From: Mesostigma viride
Taxonomy: Eukaryota; Streptophyta; Mesostigmatophyceae; Mesostigmatales; Mesostigmataceae
Assembly: GCA_009746045.1 (NCBI GenBank)
Contig: RPFO01000082.1
Location: 851,973-915,972, forward strand
DNA: 64,000 nucleotides
Direction: 5' to 3'
Shown here: one piece after another, positions 1-12,800 of the stretch
How the letters are laid out: the number at the start of each line of letters is the position of its first letter
How positions within the stretch are numbered: the first letter of the stretch is position 1
Notes under the pieces: model-generated
Databases searched by the model: none
What the model was told of the DNA's origin: nothing
Seen by the model: the letters and a program-made list of their open reading frames with translations, nothing else
Program-made: the position numbers and the translations under genes

Positions 1-120
1 GTTTCTGTTTCTGTTTCTGTTTCTGTTTCTGTTTCTGTTTCTGTTTCTGTTTCTGTTTCTGTTTCTGTTTCTGTTTCTGTTTCTGTTGTTGTTTCTGTTT
101 CTGTTTCTGTTTCTGTTTCT
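1..120. repeat. (TTTCTG)n hexanucleotide microsatellite
   Basis: The window opens inside an array of the hexamer GTTTCT, about 20 copies with one GTTGTT variant near 87. It lies in or beyond the intron after exon 4 of the minus-strand CaM KMT gene. On the gene's sense strand it is purine-rich (AGAAAC). It is not a telomere repeat. Confidence 0.9.
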
Positions 121-194
121 GTTGCTGACACTGACAGCGAATGCCCGTGCGGAAGTCACATTTCAAGCTCTGGCGACCAAACAGCCTAGGGAAC

Positions 195-445
195 CCCACT
201 TTCCAAAGGTTGCTTGTGTGAATACGGGAAAAAAAGGATACACGCCACCACAAGGGGTTTCCCTATAATTTTCTTTATTCAAACAGGGGAAAGAGGATAC
301 ACTCCACCACAAGGGGTTTCCCTATAATTTTCTTTATTCAAACAGGGGAAAGAGGATACACTCCACCACAAGGGGTTTCCCTATAATTTTCTTTATTCAA
401 ACAGGGGAAAAAGGATACGCTCCACCACAAGGGGGTTCCCATCGG
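195..445. repeat. 59-bp tandem repeat overlapping a coding exon end
   Basis: The landmark CAAGGGG recurs at about 251, 310, 369 and 428, giving a 59-bp period and 3.5 to 4 copies. The copy nearest 430 is the 3' end of CaM KMT exon 4 on the minus strand (residues DGNPLVVER). The other copies repeat that exon end and the following intron start with a few substitutions (GGGAAACCCC for GGGAACCCCC). Confidence 0.85.
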
Positions 446-3134
446 TCAGCAGCACCCGCGACGCCCCCGTGCAGGCAGCCACAGCCATCCCCGCCAGACC
501 GTAACCCGCGCCGAGCTCAATAACATTTTTGCCGCTGCAGGAAGAGGGGCACATGGGTATGAAAAGAACATTGTGGCAGGCATGCAAGGCAGATTCCACA
601 GGCCGATAAGAAAGTTAGGACACACGGCAAGCAGGCAACGGGTGGTTGGAAATCATCGATACCGAGGCAGCCAACAGACCTGTTCCCTGCCCTCTGACGG
701 TAGGCACCTTTAAAAGCCGGCCAGCTGGCATGTCTGCGATTGGCACCCTTGGCTCCTTGGACTGGCTGAAGCAGCAACCAGCAGAGCATGCATGGAGGGG
801 TGTTCAGGGCAGCAGCCCAACTAAAACAACAGGCAAGGCCCATTCCATCCGGCAGCTCCACCATTCCCAGGCAATTCCCACGAGCCCTCAAAAGGTGGAC
901 AGACAGGGGAAGGGAGGGATGGGGGTTAAGTGGTGTGTGTGGGGGGGGGAATAAAGGGGTTTAAGGGGAAGGTGCTGAGGGTGAATGGGGACAGAAAAGA
1001 GGTTCCAAAAAAAGGATTCTTGATTAGATGGGGCCAGCAACTGGTTGCGGCCGGCTTTGGCTATTTATAGCGCATGCCCCACGGCGGCATGAATGGGTGT
1101 GCCTAGTATGCATCCTCCATGCCCCTAAAGACACAAACAAAACCCGGGCATGTGCGCTTGCAAAATTTTCGCTACGTGCACGAGAACGACCAGCCTCCAC
1201 TCTGGGTATGCAGCAGGGCAAAGGGGTCACAAGCAGCAAACCCTTGTTTCAGCCTTCTTTCCCTTTCTGCCGACCCCGCCGTGGCCCAAACAATCGCCTG
1301 TGTCCACTGCCGACTGAGGTGCCTATGCGCACGGTGTGCCGAATCCCCCGCCGTGCGTCGCCCTCTGGTTGCAGCGCGCCATTGGGAACTACAGTAGTAG
1401 ATGATGGACAACTGCGCAGACGCCAGATATAGCTCGGCAAGGCAACGTTGTGTGAATCGGGAGGATTGTAATGTTTGGTAAAGCAGCCGCTCACCGGAAC
1501 AGGCGTGCGTGGGCGCAGCACACGTGCGCCAGCACCTCCTCGCTCGGCCACAGGCAGACGTTGCCCGTGTTATCCACGCCACAGCGAAGCGACACCGTGT
1601 GCTCGGAGAGCGCGATGGGGGCATCCGCGCGCCGCTGCCTGCCAGGTGGCATGCATATTAGTATAGGGGGGGGGGGGGGGGGGGCAAGCAGACGTGAGTC
1701 AACCGTCCTTTTGTTATTCAATGAGCCGCCGTTGCTTTAATGTGAGATGGGTGGTTGAAGAAGACATCCTTTATGAACACACTTTAAGGAAACACACATG
1801 ATTACCATTGGTGACCCTAGAACCAATAGCCTAGCACCAGTAGCTCTGGGTGCAGATATTCCACACATCACTGAATAGGTGTCTCACTGAATAGTCGGTG
1901 GATTGGGTGTCTATCAGCATGGTGGAGCAAGTGCCTGTTTACTCTCCATTGTTTGAGATGGGTTGGTGCAAGGTGAGGCATGCACAGGTGGTGCGACGGG
2001 GGAGTGTCTTGTGACAGGGTGATGATAGCAGGGGTTGCCACCGTTGCCAGTAAGCACCGGAACCAGGTGCCATGGCAAGTTGCCTATCGGATGGTCACCA
2101 TCGTTTGCGCTCAAGGGCCCGCCACTGTGCCAGGTAGCGGGTGACGGTAGCAGCAGCGGTTCCTCCCAGCGGAAAAGAACGAGTGGCATGCCAGTAGACA
2201 GGGTAACCCTGCTGGCTGCTTTCATCACGAATGGATATGTCCCATGATGGCACGCCACCTTGCAGGTGCCTCCGTGGGAGGGAGGGAAGTACACGCTAGC
2301 CAGGCTGCAGCTTCGCAAGACACGCCATGCATGAGATGGGCACTATTCCTTGGTGGCACGTTGTCACGAAGATAGACAGGTCGCATGCATGAGATGGGCA
2401 CATGTCCTTGGTGACACGTTGTCACGAAGATAGACAGGTCGCATGCATGAGATGGGCACATGTCCTTGGTGGCACGTTGTCACGGAGATATACACGTCGC
2501 ATGCATGAGATGGGCACATGTCCTTGGTGGCTCGTTGTCACGAAGATATACACGTCGCATGCATGAGATGGGCACATGTCCTTGGTGACACGTTGTCACG
2601 GAGATAGACAGTTCGCATCCATGTCACGTACCTCAGTAGCAAATGAGGGCGGTCCTCTTCCGCACACCCGAGATCACGGTCGGCAGAGCGTCGGGGTAAA
2701 ATGTAAACGATGTCCTCCGTAAGTTCTACCGCCTCGCCCGGCTCGGGCTGTGCCTCAGGGATATCTGCGGAGGGCAAGCTGCGGTGGCAAGGGATGAGGC
2801 CAAACCGGCCTTTGGGCTTCCGAGAACAATCGTCCTGTGGATCTGCCAGAACGACAGCATGGCAGTCACGAAGACCAGTCAAACTCGCACTGCAAATCAG
2901 TCTGGAAGGGAGAACAACAAGCGCCATGTCAATATAAAAACTGAAGTGTATTCGTCCGTCACAACAATGCATACCATTGTTTATCGACTGACCTGATGCT
3001 TGACTGCTGCCGCTAATGGCATCACCAAGCAGCTTCCACCTGCGCTTGGCGAGCAGGCCATTGGCCATCTTATATCGCGGCGTGCCTTCTATTATGCGAT
3101 CTCGTCGTAGCGCCTGTAAAAGGCCTAGCCGCAC
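425..3134 (-). CDS. CAMKMT: calmodulin-lysine N-methyltransferase (CaM KMT), 5' four exons
   Basis: Class I SAM-dependent methyltransferase of the Methyltransf_16 group; family members trimethylate a lysine of calmodulin. Four minus-strand exons can be joined by GT-AG introns with matching phases: 3134-2993 (start at 3134 or at 3068, MANGLL), 2842-2632, 1638-1495, and 534 to about 425. Seen: [10 protein letters not shown] near the N terminus, RFGLIPCHR (plant homologues have a similar FNLI-C motif), then [17 protein letters not shown], the family signature. Exon 4 carries SAM motif I ([15 protein letters not shown]) and [12 protein letters not shown]. The C-terminal part lies outside the window. 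The exact end of exon 4 is unclear because a 59-bp tandem repeat starts there. Intron 2 holds the 58-bp array. The gene is divergent from the METTL25-like gene. Confidence in the family is high; single splice sites are inferred. Confidence 0.85.
1660..1684. repeat. poly(G) tract
   Basis: About 18 consecutive G on the plus strand, poly(C) on the sense strand of CaM KMT, some 25-40 nt upstream of the acceptor of exon 3 (1638). It could serve as the polypyrimidine tract. Confidence 0.7.
2321..2640. repeat. 58-bp tandem repeat, about 5 copies
   Basis: GCATGCATGAGATGGGCA recurs at 2383, 2441, 2499 and 2557, a strict 58-bp period. A variant copy starts near 2325 and a partial copy ends near 2620. 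It lies in CaM KMT intron 2, directly beside the donor of exon 2 (2632). Confidence 0.9.
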
Positions 3135-3850
3135 GCTAATGCCAGCATCTATTCACAAGAATCTGAGTCATGGCAATGCACCTGTACTGCAACGCACAGA
3201 GTTTAAATTCAGGGGCGAAGGTCTACGTCCTTCACGATGCGAAGTTCGTAAATAAAGCCCGGCAGTAAAGGCAGGCAAGCACGTACAGGCAGGACCTAAT
3301 GAGCCACTGACATGGTCCAAACTTGGCCGAGTCTCGCTAGACGTATACTATCCATGTTGTATACTGCCCGAAAATATATATCAATGCACAGTTCGTCTCT
3401 CTGCACAGAGGTTGCCCATGGAAGTTGCCAGGGAATTCTTTACCTGCGCGGCGTTGCCCTCTAGCGAAGACTGAATGACATCGTCTTAGCTTCGGCCAGG
3501 TGCGGTTTGCACTTCACAGAAGTGCGATCTTTGGCAACAGAATTGCCGTGGACACGTGTCAATCCCTGAAAGCACGCCAAGCTTGCGATCCACAAACGGC
3601 GGTGTCCGTTGTTACGTGCTACAGTCTGCGCCCGCAACGTGCATACTAGGCACAAGAGTCATGGCGGGCAGAGAGTTCTTACAATTTTGCAAAAATGAGG
3701 CTTAACATTTTCAGGGTATCAAATCCTGCTAATCAAGTCAGTTAAGTGCTAGGACAGGTCTACAACTGGCAAATTGTCTGTACGCGCTGGTAGTGGCTAA
3801 CGCATGGACACTGACTAGTCCAGGTAGTGGCATGGCTAATTTCCTTTCAG
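3135..3850. promoter_or_regulatory. divergent intergenic region between two methyltransferase genes
   Basis: This 0.7 kb separates the first CaM KMT exon (minus) from the first recognisable METTL25-like exon (plus). I see no convincing coding exon. It must hold the CaM KMT promoter and either the promoter or a 5' non-coding exon of the METTL25-like gene, because position 3850 looks like a splice acceptor (TTTCAG). No TATA box or known element is assigned. Confidence 0.4.
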
Positions 3851-6800
3851 GGACCGGCCGGACCGCACGCTGAAGCCTATATGATGGATGTACTTCCTTT
3901 CTTGAGCAGCATACCCGCTGATTTCCAGGGGAAAGAGGTTAACTACATCCGCGATCTAGTAGAATTCCTCAGGGAATATCAATGGCTTTTTCGCTGCCAC
4001 GTCGTGGACTTTTTCGTGGTGAGCATCCGTGGTTCAATTTGGATTAAGTGCGCCAATTTTCCTTTTTGAATGGTCAGCAATCCTCAAGAATATGCTGGAA
4101 GAGTGAAAGCCTTGACATGTTGGCACGTTTATTCAAGAGCAACATCACATCCATCAGCTAATGCAATTCTGTCGAATGCCTGCGTGTCTGGAATTGTACC
4201 GCGTTTGTTGCAATGGCTTTTCTTCCCTGCAGGACAAGCATTGGAAAAACATGGACCCGGAATGGCTAGAGTCGTTGCGGACCGCGACCATGGCAGACCT
4301 CCTTGACATGCCGTCTGGTATTTATAAGGTATGCCATGCCCGGAATATTGGCACTCGATGCAAACAAGCCTTCCCATTATCTTTCATAGTCTTGCCGCTG
4401 CCTTCAGGTCTGGTATGGAATGGATCGACAACCCTTGAGTGTGGGCAGCTCCGCAGAAGACGCATTTCAGCGTTGCAGTCAAGGGTAGCTTGTGGCATAT
4501 GACCGTTACCAGCTCACCCCCTTGAGGATGTGAGGAGTTTCAATGAGGTATCCACGTTCCCTTGCTGCCCTACAACACATGCACATTGCAAGGAGAGACA
4601 GAGTTGCTTGCCGCACTCTCCTCTGAGCTACGCCTGCCCGGTCATGTACACTTCATGCAACTTCATTTTACTTAATGGTAAAAACCCACCACATGGTAAC
4701 TACACTGTACGTTATGTAGATAGTCATGTCTTGCCCTGTGTTCCACTGTGAGCGAGTTATCACGGTTCACTCCATGCCATATCTCTTATTCTGTGTAAGT
4801 GGCCCACCATGCTTTCGTGGCATCACAATGGTGCGTCTCACGCATCCATGCACTCGTCGTTTGCCCGATGACAGAATGAGTGGCCCTCGACCCTCCAGCG
4901 CTTCGTGGCCCAGGCAAGGAGGCTGACGCTGACGAGGGAGCCCGCAGCCACATCCGCCGCAACCCCACCGGTGCGCCCAAAACCATGTCTCAGCAAATGT
5001 GGCTTTGCTTACGTAGCAGATACAAACCGTGCTGACCTCGCCATGGATTTGTGCTGACCTCGCAATGGTGTTGGTGGGAGTGAGCGGTATAGTGCCACGT
5101 GGCGTCTTAGCTAGAGGCAGCGTCAGGCCGCGGTGCGTCTCACCTACTGGTAGGGTTGTTTCGGCTGTGCAGGGAGCATGTGCCTCCGTTCCATTTTGAA
5201 CGAAGGCAGAAAGCATGTGCCCTGGCCCGATGTCTTGGTATGGCGTGTTGAGGGTAGTGCAGGGAGCCTGTGCCCCGCCCCTCCCCTTGCTGGTTCCGTT
5301 GCGTGCATACCTTGTGACGACATTTTCGCAGGTTGTGTGTGCACCCGCCCCCTCCACTTGCTGGTTGTGGTTCATGCCGCATCCCAGGGGCCGCAGGTGG
5401 CTGCGCCGCCCTCTGCTGGAGTCATGCCGCCCCTCCCCCTGGGCGGCTCCCTGCCGGTGCCCCGGCCCATCGGGCGTGTGCTGGCGCAAGGGATGAGCCC
5501 CAAGAAGAAGCACGAGGTGCGGTTGCTAGTTGTTGAACCTTCAGGGTTGTGCGGCCTGATAAACCCCAAGAAGAAGCACGAGGAGCATGAGGCACGCTTG
5601 CTAGTGATACATACAAGCCTTATATTTTTACAACTTCCTTTATTTCTCATAAGATACGGGATGATGGCAAATAGACAGAAACTTTACAACTTCCTTTATT
5701 CCTTATAAGATACGGGATGATGGCAAATAAATAGAAACCTTTCGTGGCAGCTCACGATTACTTTGGCACAATACCAAGTCAACAGTCAACTACAGAGTGG
5801 GGGCGGTTCTTGTCAGTTGATCAAGGAATGCAGGACGGCGCAAGTCTGCACCATCGTGGGAGGCAGCAGGGGGCTGTCGATGCTGTTTCCGCGGTCACGG
5901 CGGCTGTGTACCGTTACAGCACGTCTTCCTGCTCATGGGTAGGCACGTGTTCTAGACCTTTTATTGGGCAGGGGTTGCGATGTTTGGTGATGGGATGGGA
6001 TTCGTGTCATGGGCAGGGGTTGCGATGTTTGGTGATGGGATGGGGTTCGTGTCATGGGCAGGGGTTGCGATGTTTGGTGATGGGATGGGGTTCGTGTCAT
6101 GGGCAGGGGTTGCGATGTTTGGTGATGGGGTTCGTGTCATGGGCAGGGGTTGCGATGTTTGGTGATGGGATGGGGTTCGTGTCATGGGCAGGGGTTGCGA
6201 TGTTTGGTGATGGGATGGGATTCGTGTCATGGGCAGGGGTTGCGATGTTTGGTGATGGGATGGGGTTCGTGTCATGGGCAGGGGTTGCGATGTTTGGTGA
6301 TGGGATGGGGTTCGTGTCATGGGCAGGGGTTGCGATGTTTGGTGATGGGATGGGGTTCGTGTCATGGGCAGGGGTTGCGATGTTTGGTGATGGGATGGGG
6401 TTCGTGTCATGGGCAGGGGTTGCGATGTTTGGTGATGGGATGGGGTTCGTGTCATGGGCAGGGGTTGCGATGTTTGGTGATGGGGTTCGTGTCATGGGCA
6501 GGGGTTGCGATGTTTGGTGATGGGATGGGGTTCGTGTCATGGGCAGGGGTTGCGATGTTTGGTGATGGGATGGGATTCGTGTCATGGGCAGGGGTTGTGA
6601 TGTTTGGTGATGGGATGGGGTTCGTGTCATGGGCAGGGGTTGCGATGTTTGGTGATGGGATGGGGTTCGTGTCATGGGCAGGGGTTGCGATGTTTGGTGA
6701 TGGGATGGGGTTCGTGTCATGGGCAGGGGTTGCGATGTTTGGTGATGGGGTTCGTGTCATGGGCAGGGGTTGCGATGTTTGGTGATGGGATGGGATTCGT

Positions 6801-9800
6801 GTCATGGGCAGGGGTTGCGATGTTTGGTGATGGGATGGGGTTCGTGTCATGGGCAGGGGTTGCGATGTTTGGTGATGGGATGGGGTTCGTGTCATGGGCA
6901 GGGGTTGCGATGTTTGGTGATGGGATGGGGTTCGTGTCATGGGCAGGGGGTGTGATGGGATCCGCGGGGAGAAGCATCCCATCCTGTGACAAGCCGTGTC
7001 GTGACCATGGACTAAGCATTGATATGGTCATGAATGGACTACTCCACCCTTATTCCCACAGAGCACGGCACATGGAGGTTTCTGCTCTCTTCCCCTCCCG
7101 CATTCTTTGACCGTTCATCGGCAGCATGGCCCGGGCTTGCTATTTTGGCTACACTGCTCCCCCTCCCCCTTCCCCCCCTGTCGCCCACGTTCCATCATCG
7201 AGACTCTTATTGTTACTCAAGCCAATTCAGTCAGGCTGCCTCCCTCTGTGGGAGCCAGGCACCTGCCACCTCATCTCCAGCGCACACAATCCAGTACTGC
7301 CCCATCGCCGTCTGTGATCCCCTCGCATTTCTTCTCCAGCAAGCCCCCCTGTGGTGTGCCTCCTACCCACCCCTTCCTCCCGTGTGCTTATCCACGAGGC
7401 TAGATGCAGGTGTCCTCAGGCAAGCAACTCTTCCAGCCTAGCCCCTTTAGGACTTCACTGATGAATCGCCTGCGATGTGCTGGTCATGCCCCACGCCCCA
7501 TACACTACGCCCACGTGTGGGCGTCCCACAGGTTGCGCGGCTGGCAGCATTAGTGGCCGCGGTCGCATCGGCCACCCAGGCCAAGCTCGTCCTGGACATG
7601 GGCGCGGGCCAGGTAATGTCGGCGACGTGCCACATGCGGCCTTTGTTGGATAAATGGGTGCACCCGTTTGCTGCCTGAGACCTGTGATGTTTAGGGAATC
7701 CTGGTACGGAATAAGGCCAACTGGTGTTCTCACACGGCGTGTGCAGAGCCGGCCAGCTGCGTTGTGTGGGGTGCTGGGCATTCATGTGACAGGTGGTTGT
7801 GCCATGACGTGGGTGACTTAGGTGTTGTGTGGGGTTCTGAGCATTCATGCCGTTGGTGCTGAGGGCAGGGACTGGCCCATTCCTTCCTCGCTACTCGTTT
7901 CAGGATTGGGCCCATGGTTGTCTGCCATCGCCCGCGATTGCAAGGGCCCCGGTTGCCTGCCAGCGAGGAACCTAGATCAAGTGCTTGTGTCTTCAGCACT
8001 CCTTGGCGCATCCGCGCTCGCATGTTTCCTGTAGCCAGCAATTGGAATATGTTGCGCACGGGCCCCTGGTCTTCACGCACACTCACTCACTCACTCACTC
8101 ACTCACCCACCCACCCACCCACCCACCCACCCACCCACCCACCCACCCACCCACCCACCCACCCACCCACCCACCCACCCACCCACCCACCCACCCACCC
8201 ACCCACCCACCCACCCACCCACCCACCCACCCACTCACTCACTCACTCACTCGCTCACTCACTCACTCTTCCACTCACTCTTCCACTCACTCACATACAT
8301 ACATACACACACAATACTACACTACAGTGTACACAGCCACAGCGTGCAGGCATATCCCCGGCCCCCCAATCCCCAGCTATTCATCAAACCATTCAAATGG
8401 CCGGCACTCACCAAGTGCCCACCCGTTACATACCCCGGATAGGCCTCTCACATAACGCCGCCCTAGCTGGTTTTGCCAAGCAAGCTACCTTCCAGCTGCC
8501 GTGAGACCGGTGAACGTCACATCCTGTCGCGCGTGCCGCTTGTCCATGGGCCCGTGCCCATGCCGATGGGATGCAGCCCTTTCGGTTCTACATGCCTACA
8601 GGCCAGGAATGCACTGCATTCCTTTGCGCATATTATGTATTGAGACCTACCAACTAAGGTTACGTAAATGTAGTAGGACTGGCATGCCCTTTCGCACCCA
8701 TCACAACCCTGCTGGTGGTGGGGACCTGGAGAGTCCCTTTGGTGGGGCATGCGGGTGCCCCGTCCCCTGCATATCTCTCTCATGCATTTTTTTTTTCTGT
8801 TTGTTCTACCCCTTCCCACCATGTTCTCATCATGCCCTCACCAACCAACCACCTTGCCATGTCCATCATGCCCTGCCACTCCGCGCGTGCGCATGAATGT
8901 AGCGCCTCACGTTGCCATATAACCAAACACTTCTAATGCTATCATACTCCACCGCGCCTCGCCTCGTCACGCATGCACAGGGATACTTGTCGCAGATCCT
9001 GTCCTACCAGTACGGCCTCCGCACCGTCGCCATTGACAGCTGTGCGGACCACGCGTCGGTCGTCAACCGGCGCGGTGCCCGCATCCTGCGCCACCTCCGC
9101 AACTGCCTCTCGCGCGCACAGGCATCCGTCACGGTGCAGAGCCATCCACATGGCTCCAAGGCCGGGCCAGCGCATGGAAACGCGCCAGGTGGCGCTGCGA
9201 CAGCTGCGGGGGACCATGTGGCACTCTCGGGTGCCGTGCCATCATCCAAAAATAGTGACACATGCGCCCCCTCCAGTGACAGGGGCGCCGGGCTTGCTGT
9301 AACGGATGCCAGTGGTCAGGGTCAGGGACGGATGGGGCCAGGGGAGGCGGCTGCAGAGGGGGGCTCGGGTCGCGGCGAGGGTGGGACTCCCAGGGAGGCA
9401 GCGGCAGGGACCGGGACTGGCCCCCCCCTTGACTTTTCCCCCGCGCTGCGAGGTGTGCACGCGGTCACCCTGGCCATACGGCCCTCCATGGGGGGGAAGG
9501 AGCTGGCGTCCGCACTGCAGTCGGGGCTGGTGGCAGGTGAGCGTGCCGTATGACAGAGGTGAATGTGCTGTGACGGAGGTGATTACACTGGGGTCGGACC
9601 TGGTACCCTGTGCTCGTTTTAGACTTGGCACAACGAGCACTGCCTGCTACCGTGTGTGTCGCAGGGCTCTGGCGCACATGCTTGCGGGGATGGGGTGGGC
9701 CCGGTGGGGGGCATCTGGCGCCGAGAAAACTCCCTCAGATGGTTCTCGCATATGCTACCGCGCATGACAGGCTGTGACGGCTCTGTGTGTGCACAGGGTA

Positions 9801-12800
9801 GGGGATGCTCTCTTCTTCCTGCCTGCTGATTGCTCGCTCCTATGGCCACCGCGATGGGGTCGGTCGCGCGTTGTTGAGGCCTTGGTAAGGCCTTGCAGGG
9901 GTGTTTCTGCGGGGGGGTTGTGACTGCCAGCTAGCGAGGTGCGCGTTGTCGGTGGCTGAACGGGGTAGGCCTGGAGTTGCCATGCGGGGCTGTGGGACCA
10001 GCATCGCAACTAATGACGCCTAGACCCCAGTTCCCGTCTAGGCGTGCGTGTTGCTAGTAATTGTGTGTTTGCCTGGGCGCTGCTTCTTAGCAAAGTGTTT
10101 TGAAAAATTCGCTCACAAGTGTTCCTAATGGCTTAATGGCTGCTTCACATGCTGCTGACCTGCCTGGCTGCGCACCATCCACTTCTAAACGCGCTGACCT
10201 GCCTGGCTGCGCGCCATCCCCTTCTTGACGTGCTGACCTGCCTGGCTGCGCACCATCCCCTTCTTGACGTGCTGGCCTGCCTGGCTGCGCACCATCCCCT
10301 TCTTGACTTGCTGGCCTGCCTGGCTGCGCACCATCCCCCTGTGATGTTGATGCTCCCATGCGGCAAGCAGGCGCAGTTGCTTCGGGCACACGTTCCTTGG
10401 ACCATCCCAAGCATGTAGGCGACGACACTCGCAGTATCGTGTCTGCCACGGAAGATGTGCCAGCAGCCGGCAGCGTGGCAAATGCCAGCAGCGGGGACTT
10501 TGACGGTCTACCGCAGGACGTGGTGAAGGAGATAGCAAGTGGCGGTCCGGTCCTGCTGGTGGGCCTGCACGCGTGCGGCGACCTCTCGGCAACCATGATC
10601 CGGTGCGTGGTCCCTGTCAGGTAGGGGGCAGTGGGGAGAAGGCGCGGGGGACAAGGCAGGGAAAAGACTGGTGTAAAAATTCAACTTCGCCTAACAAAAT
10701 ATCCGAGCAGCAAGAAAAGCTTTTGCTAACTATGCGTAATGAACGCAAATTAATTAGGTGTTAGAAGGGTTCAAAGTGCTTCATCCCGTGACCATATCTT
10801 CCCATTACTATAATCAATACCCCCGGGTCATCATTTTTTTAGCAAAGGGGTAAAGTTTGCCAATTTTGGATTTCAGTTTGCTATATCCAATAAAGCTAAC
10901 TTATAAATTATCAGAAAAATGAACAACTATCGGGGTTAATGGGAAAACCAATAGATAACGAAAGTGTACACATATTAGATAAGTATTTAAATTTAGTGCC
11001 TGTAGAAGGCAGGGGCCAAGGGGCACAGGGTGGGGGGTGGGCCATGGTAGCAAGTGCACGTGAACAAATTGTAAATGGCACGGTCAGGCCCCCGCACGAC
11101 CATCACCCCCCTTGAATTCGAATCATTTGATTGCTATGAGTGCCGTATCAAAAGATACTGCGGTATTCTGTCCTACACACTTGTCCTGTGAACCCGACGC
11201 CACCCTTACCATTTCTGGCATGCATGCTGAATTCGCTGCACCTCCAGTGTTCCTGCATGAGCCCATCAACAAGCAGAGCCAGTGTTTACTGAGTGCGAAC
11301 CAACGGGCCCCCTTCCCCTCTTGGCTGCTCTTCCCTAGCTCCTCTCTTTTCCGACCAAGCATTCCTGTCTGCCCCTTTCCTCCTTCCATGGCTTTCTCAC
11401 TTCCCCGCCTCCCCTTTGCCTCATCCCCCCTGTTCCCCAACCCCGCTCTTCGCCCTCCCACATCACCAGCATGGCTCTTGAATGGCCCTCTGTCGCGGCC
11501 ATTATCAACGTGGGCTGCTGCTACAACCTGCTGTCGGAGCCGGCGCCGATGGACAAGGAGAGCCTGCGGGACCAGCGTGTGCGGCGCGCCACGCAGCTGC
11601 TGGCACAGCGGTCATCCACCAGCAGCAATGGATGTGGCACCACCACGCCCGCCACGCCCGGCGGTGGACCAGCACCTGCTGCTGGTTTGGATGAACACAC
11701 TGACGAGGCCAGCAGCCAAGCTCGTGAGAGCCAAGCGGGCGAAGCAGCATGCAGTGGGGGAGCGCGAGACGAAAACGTAGAGACGGGGGCAAGGATGAGG
11801 TGCAGTAGCAGCTGTGCCACGGCTGATGGGGCTTTGTGTGCGCAAGCAGAAGAGAATGGGGCCAACGGTCGCACAAGCCCATGTGGGGCGCATCGATGCG
11901 GCAGGGACGCCGCCGCACCACCTGACCTGGAAGCCAGGGAGGAGGAACCTGCTGCCCTGCCAGGGTTCCCCATGAGCCAGCTGGTCAAGGCGTCTGGCCT
12001 TTTCCACCTGGGGAATGATGCCAGGGCGCTCGCCTGCCAGGTAAGGGTCCATGGCAGGGACGCGTTGATGAGGAATAAGTTCCATCCAGTGCCTGCGTAT
12101 CTCATTGTGTTTCTCCTTTCCCCCCTCGCAGCACAGCCCCCCATGCACCACCTGCGCAGGCACAAGAGCTCACTCAAAAATTGACAGACAGCGAAAGTAC
12201 GCATCATTGGTATGATCAGTGGGCCATTTCTTGTGTGTGTGCGTCTCTGGCATCCGTTCCGGGTGGACCCCGTGGTGCAGGTGGAGCCCTCCATCCCTGG
12301 TGGACACCGTTCGATTCTCCCTGCAATTTCCCTTCTGAAAATTGAAGCAGTTAGAGTACTCCCTGGCGACCTTTATGGCGACCTTAATGGCTACTTCGCG
12401 ACGTCATTGGCTCGCTTGCAGCGCAGGAGGACTGGGTGCAGGTGGTTTTATCGGACCACCACTATTTCACCAGGTCTGCCCTCGACCCCTCACCCAACCT
12501 GGCACTCAGAGGATAATGCTTTGCCGCAATTGTGTTTTATACCACCAGTTCCCTGCCATTCATACACATTCATACACAATCCTTTCCGAATCAGCTTCCC
12601 CCTTCGCAAATGAAAGTCCTCCGTGCCCATTTCTTGAACCACTGATTGGTACGGTGCGTGCGCCGTTATTCCCTTTCTGTTGCATCGCCTGCCTCGCCCT
12701 CGCCCTCGCCCTCGCCCTCGCCCTCGCCCTCGCCCTCGCCCTCGCCCTCGCCCTCGCCCTCGCCCTCGCCCTCGCCCTCGCCCTCGCCCTCGCCCTCGCC

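Noticed and set aside
1-120. (TTTCTG)n as a telomere
   Set aside because: It does not match TTTAGGG or TTTTAGGG types and continues directly into gene sequence.
2321-2640. Regularly spaced repeats as a possible CRISPR array
   Set aside because: The units are directly adjacent with no unique spacers, and the genome is eukaryotic.
5744-7110. Repetitive frames on both strands in the 45-bp array
   Set aside because: The array lies in an intron of the METTL25-like gene. Exon phases (5516 to 7532) and family alignment pass over it.
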